This document shows, one piece after another, positions 61,037 to 64,000 of a DNA stretch of 64,000 nt. Below the pieces are notes generated by a model that worked only from the letters and a program-made list of their open reading frames with translations, did no database searches and was not told where the DNA came from. Position 1 is the stretch's first letter. Each line of letters begins with the position of its first letter. The DNA is taken from NCBI RefSeq assembly GCF_044227025.1, contig NZ_JBGAFX010000004.1:62001-126000 (forward strand), read 5' to 3'. Position numbers and translations under genes: made by a program. This DNA is from Dokdonella_A sp044227025. Its GTDB lineage: Bacteria; Pseudomonadota; Gammaproteobacteria; Xanthomonadales; Rhodanobacteraceae.

Positions 61037-62539
61037 ATGCATTCATGCGCTATTGTCGCGGCGCGCGGCATCGTGGCCGACCGTCCATCGCTACCGGCCC
61101 GCGCTCCGTTGATTACGTCGCCTCCCCAGCACCTGCGACGCATCCTCCGCGGCGCGCGCAGCCCCTGTCTGACCCTGCTGCTCGCACTCGCCACCGCGCA
61201 CGCGGCGGATGAAGGCGGTGTCGCCACCGAGGAAGAACCGCTCATCGATGCCGCCTCGCTGGTGCAGCCGGCCCTGTTGTCCGGCCCCGGCTACAGCGTC
61301 GATTCGCGCGTCGAGTTGCGCGGCTACATGGCGCGCTTCCTGATCGACACGCCGCTTGGGCCGTTGCAGGCGGACAGCGTCGAGATCCTCGCGGAACGCG
61401 AAGCGGAACTGCCGGCAATCGAGGCGCTCGATCGGGTCACCCGTTCGGACGCGTTCCTGCGCGCGGCCGGCAATCGCATCGGTGCGACCGCCAAGTCGCT
61501 TGCGCAGATCGTGCTGCATCCGGTCGACAGCGTGCTCGGCATTCCGGCCGGTGTCGCGCGCTACTTCGGCCAGCGCCTCGAGCGGATCGGCAACCAGGCG
61601 CAGGCGCTGTCCGATCGCGCCGCGAAGACGCTCGGCAACAACGGCAATCCGTATCCGGCCGACGCCGGTCCGATGACCGACGCACGCGAGGAGGAAAAGT
61701 CGGAGGCGAAGCCGCGCAAGCACTGGTACTCGACGATCACGCGCGAGGCGGAGCGCGAATTCAAGCGCCAGGTGAAGTACAACCAGGTCAAGCGCGAGCT
61801 CGCCGAGCGTCTCGGCATCGATCCCTACACCGGCAACCCGTACGCACAGGAGCGCCTGTCCGCGCTGGCGTGGGTTGGCAGCGCCGGCGACTTCGGTGCC
61901 GGCAGCGCGCTCGGCACGATCGGCGGCGTCGGCGCAAACGCGCTCGCGCAGGGCGGCCGCATCAACGACCTCGTATGGAAGCTCGCACCCGATGATCTGC
62001 GCGCGCGCAATCGCGAGCGCCTGCAGGTGCATTGTCGCGACGAACTGCTGGTCCGCCAGTTCCTGCGCCGCGGCGCGTTCTCGCCGACCTTGCAGACCGC
62101 GTTCGCCGATGCGCTCGATGCACTGCAACCGGCGGATGGCTGCGACGCCCTGCTCGAACTCGGCATGACCGCAAGCTCGGACCTCGAAGCGCGCTTCATG
62201 GTCAACGCCTTGCGCCTGACCGTCGCGCACCTCGGCGCGCGCGCGCACGAGGGCAGCCTGCGTCGCATCGGTGCGGGCCTCGCCTATGTGGCGAAAGACG
62301 GGGAGTTCGTGCTGCCGCTGCCGGTCGACCGCCTCAGCTGGACCGACGAGGTGCGCAACTTTCTCGATCGCGGGGAATTGCGCGTGCACAACAGGACCGT
62401 GCTGATCGGCGGCGACGCCAGCCTCGCCGCGCGCCGCGGTCTGACCGAGCGCGGCTGGAACATACTCGTGCACGCGCAGCGCGCGGGCGCGCCTGCGTAT
62501 GCGCGTGGCGGCGAACCCGCGGCCGTCGATATCGACTGA
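61037..62539 (+). CDS. Exported hypothetical protein
   Basis: A 500-residue protein I do not recognise. A signal-like segment (CLTLLLALATAHAADEGG) starts about residue 43, so the true start may be downstream of 61037, for example the TTG at 61109. The mature part contains VDSRVELRGYMARFLIDT, AKSLAQIVLHPVDSVLGIPA, EAEREFKRQVKYNQVKRELA, ERLGIDPYTGNPYAQERLSA and LSWTDEVRNFLDRGELRVHN. It is mainly helical and rich in Arg and Glu. The ATG at 61037 follows the acyltransferase stop by one base, suggesting co-transcription; a role in the envelope is possible. Confidence 0.7.
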   Translation: MHSCAIVAARGIVADRPSLPARAPLITSPPQHLRRILRGARSPCLTLLLALATAHAADEGGVATEEEPLIDAASLVQPALLSGPGYSVDSRVELRGYMARFLIDTPLGPLQADSVEILAEREAELPAIEALDRVTRSDAFLRAAGNRIGATAKSLAQIVLHPVDSVLGIPAGVARYFGQRLERIGNQAQALSDRAAKTLGNNGNPYPADAGPMTDAREEEKSEAKPRKHWYSTITREAEREFKRQVKYNQVKRELAERLGIDPYTGNPYAQERLSALAWVGSAGDFGAGSALGTIGGVGANALAQGGRINDLVWKLAPDDLRARNRERLQVHCRDELLVRQFLRRGAFSPTLQTAFADALDALQPADGCDALLELGMTASSDLEARFMVNALRLTVAHLGARAHEGSLRRIGAGLAYVAKDGEFVLPLPVDRLSWTDEVRNFLDRGELRVHNRTVLIGGDASLAARRGLTERGWNILVHAQRAGAPAYARGGEPAAVDID

Positions 62540-62550
62540 AGAGCGCTCGC

Positions 62551-62576
62551 GCGCGGAGCGGTGACCCGCTCCGCGC
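62551..62576. terminator. Hairpin between convergent genes
   Basis: GCGCGGAGCGG and CCGCTCCGCGC are perfectly complementary around a four-base loop, between the stop codons of the 61037 and 62594 genes. It has no T run. Confidence 0.5.
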
Positions 62577-62593
62577 ACGAACCGGGTCCGGCC

Positions 62594-62896
62594 TTACTCG
62601 ACTTCGAGTTCCAGCCCGCCGACCCAGCCGGCAACGAGGTTGTAGATCGCCGCGCCGATGACTCCCGCGATGAAACCCATGATGCCGTACATGATCGGCA
62701 TGAAGATCACCATGCCGATGCCGCCAAGGAATCCGATGCCGGCGGCGGAGCCGGAGTTTTGCGACATCGCCCCCATGAGCCCGCCGAGCATGGTGCCGAA
62801 CAGCAGGAAGCACAGGCCGATGATCAGCCCGAACAGGCCCATGATGCAGGCCTGAAGAACACCCGCCTTGAGTACGCCGATACGCTTGATGACCAT
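62594..62896 (-). CDS. Small Gly-rich membrane protein
   Basis: A 100-residue protein with two or three membrane helices (VLQACIMGLFGLIIGLCFLL, IGMVIFMPIMYGIMGFIAGV, GAAIYNLVAGWVGGLELEVE). It resembles small DUF3566-like membrane proteins found in many bacteria, but this is tentative. GGGAGGG before the ATG at 62896 supports the start. It is convergent with the exported hypothetical gene and divergent from kbl. Confidence 0.8.
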   Translation of the reverse strand: MVIKRIGVLKAGVLQACIMGLFGLIIGLCFLLFGTMLGGLMGAMSQNSGSAAGIGFLGGIGMVIFMPIMYGIMGFIAGVIGAAIYNLVAGWVGGLELEVE

Positions 62897-63082
62897 TGAT
62901 TCCCTCCCGGAGATGAGTGCCGGCAATCGAACTGCCCCACGGCGGCGCCGACGAACCGCGGGGACACTCTTGCATAAACGTAGAAGAAGGGCATTCCCGA
63001 ACGCGCCGGGTGCGATCGCTCCACGACCGCGGCCGGGACGGACCATGCGATACCATACGCTCCCCATTCCGGATGCAATGCC

Positions 63083-64000
63083 ATGGACCACGCCGCGCAG
63101 CGCCGCCTCGCCGCCGAACTCGAATCGATCCGCGACCAGGGCCTGTACAAGAGCGAGCGCGTGATCACCACGCCGCAGTCGGCCACGATCCGCACCGACG
63201 ATGGCCGCGAAGTGCTGAACTTCTGCGCCAACAACTACCTCGGCCTCGCCGACCATCCCGACATCATCGCCGCGGCCAAGCACGCGCTCGACACGCACGG
63301 TTTCGGACTCGCCAGCGTGCGTTTCATCTGCGGCACGCAGGATCTGCACAAGCAGCTCGAAGCGACGATCTCGACGTTTTTCGGCACCGACGACACGATC
63401 CTCTACACCAGTTGCTTCGACGCCAATGGCGGCTTGTTCGAAACGATCCTGTCGGACGAGGACGTGGTCATCTCCGACGCGCTCAACCACGCCTCGATCA
63501 TCGATGGCATCCGCCTGTGCAAGGCCGAGCGCCGTCGCTACGCGAACAGCGACATGGCCGAACTCGAAAAGCACCTCGCCGATACGCAGGGCAAGCGCAC
63601 GCGCCTGATCGCGACCGACGGCGTATTCTCGATGGACGGCTACATCGCCATGCTCGACCAGATCGTCGCGCTGAAGAAGAAGTACAACGCGCTGCTGATG
63701 GTCGACGATTCGCACGCGACCGGCTTCGTCGGCCCGACCGGGCGCGGCTCGGCCGAGTTGCACGGCGTGATGGCCGAGGTCGACGTGTTCACCTCGACGC
63801 TCGGCAAGGCGCTCGGCGGCGGCTCCGGAGGATTCACCACGGGCCGGCAGGAAATCATCGACCTGTTGCGCCAGCGCTCACGCCCGTACCTGTTCTCCAA
63901 CACGTTGCCGCCACCGCTGGTCGCCGCCTCGATCAAGGTGTTCGAGATGCTTTCCTCGAGCACGAGCCTGCGCGACAAGGTCAGCGAGAACGCGCTGTAT
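63083..64000 (+). CDS. kbl: Glycine C-acetyltransferase (KBL), 5' part
   Basis: The first 306 residues of a fold-type-I PLP enzyme; the gene continues past the window. Signature blocks are VITTPQSATIRTDDGREVLN, FCANNYLGLADHPDIIAAAK, GLASVRFICGTQDLHKQLE, NHASIIDGIRLCKA and DDSHATGFVGPTGRG. The PLP lysine is K242 in TSTLGKALGGGSGGF. It converts 2-amino-3-ketobutyrate and CoA to glycine and acetyl-CoA in threonine breakdown, usually with threonine dehydrogenase (tdh), not seen in this window. Confidence 0.95.
   Translation, partial: MDHAAQRRLAAELESIRDQGLYKSERVITTPQSATIRTDDGREVLNFCANNYLGLADHPDIIAAAKHALDTHGFGLASVRFICGTQDLHKQLEATISTFFGTDDTILYTSCFDANGGLFETILSDEDVVISDALNHASIIDGIRLCKAERRRYANSDMAELEKHLADTQGKRTRLIATDGVFSMDGYIAMLDQIVALKKKYNALLMVDDSHATGFVGPTGRGSAELHGVMAEVDVFTSTLGKALGGGSGGFTTGRQEIIDLLRQRSRPYLFSNTLPPPLVAASIKVFEMLSSSTSLRDKVSENALY

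Noticed and set aside
1..64000. tRNA, rRNA or riboswitch
   Set aside because: Scanning by eye found no cloverleaf, rRNA-like or known riboswitch sequence; a tRNAscan/Infernal run would be decisive.

Overview
The window is high-GC chromosomal DNA from a gammaproteobacterium, most probably of the Xanthomonadales/Lysobacterales (Rhodanobacteraceae- or Dokdonella-like). Evidence: strong G/C third-position bias, a RegB/RegA-type redox two-component pair, a POT peptide transporter, a large TonB-dependent receptor, accA-nudE-cysQ-type housekeeping genes, and many short dispersed intergenic repeats. The genus is an inference; no rRNA or tRNA gene is visible.

Layout. 1-8443: mixed genes (sulfatase-modifying-factor-like protein, RMD1-like protein, secreted delta-60-repeat protein, lipoprotein hydrolase, Tat-exported M24 peptidase) separated by REP-type inverted repeats. 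8444-15455: an AT-richer accessory island holding a DUF2290-like gene, a NERD/superfamily-1 helicase gene split by a complete IS3-family element with an exact 4-bp target duplication, a trypsin-like protease and a partner exported protein of unknown function. 15456-16595: a small unknown gene, a terminator and an array of degenerate 21-bp repeats. 16596-20272: a TPM/LemA/TPM/TPM cluster whose upstream regions have been invaded by a second repeat family that now reads into the coding frames. 20308-29304: TerC, diacylglycerol kinase, PAP2 phosphatase, POT transporter, CpxRA-like and RegBA-like two-component systems, and a cold-shock/DUF1294 fusion. 29526-33524: a secreted beta-helix protein, then a minus-strand run (membrane protein, HipA-like kinase, DUF3037, AlkZ-like winged-helix protein). 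33533-48449: asparaginase, M3 peptidase, tesA with the divergent ybbA-ybbP, acyl-CoA dehydrogenase, FMN reductase, a GAF-PAS-GGDEF cyclase, a DUF3761 protein and another secreted beta-helix protein. 48450-49128: a palindrome-rich tandem repeat array. 49129-55199: a TonB receptor with AraC regulator and nitrilase upstream, and a divergent GlxA-type regulator. 55272-64000: mazG, cysQ, nudE, accA, an acyltransferase, an unknown exported protein, a small membrane protein and the 5' part of kbl, which runs off the window.

The most unusual signals are the cleanly reversible IS3 interruption of the helicase (removing the IS and one TSD restores one 693-residue frame), the 21-bp array, the nested-palindrome array behind the TonB receptor, the composite 'leader + REP' elements, coding frames that start inside repeats, a shared C-terminal phenylalanine/acidic tail on three exported proteins, and the HipA-like/DUF3037/membrane-protein operon. 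Functional statements rest on motif recognition by eye; no database search was run.
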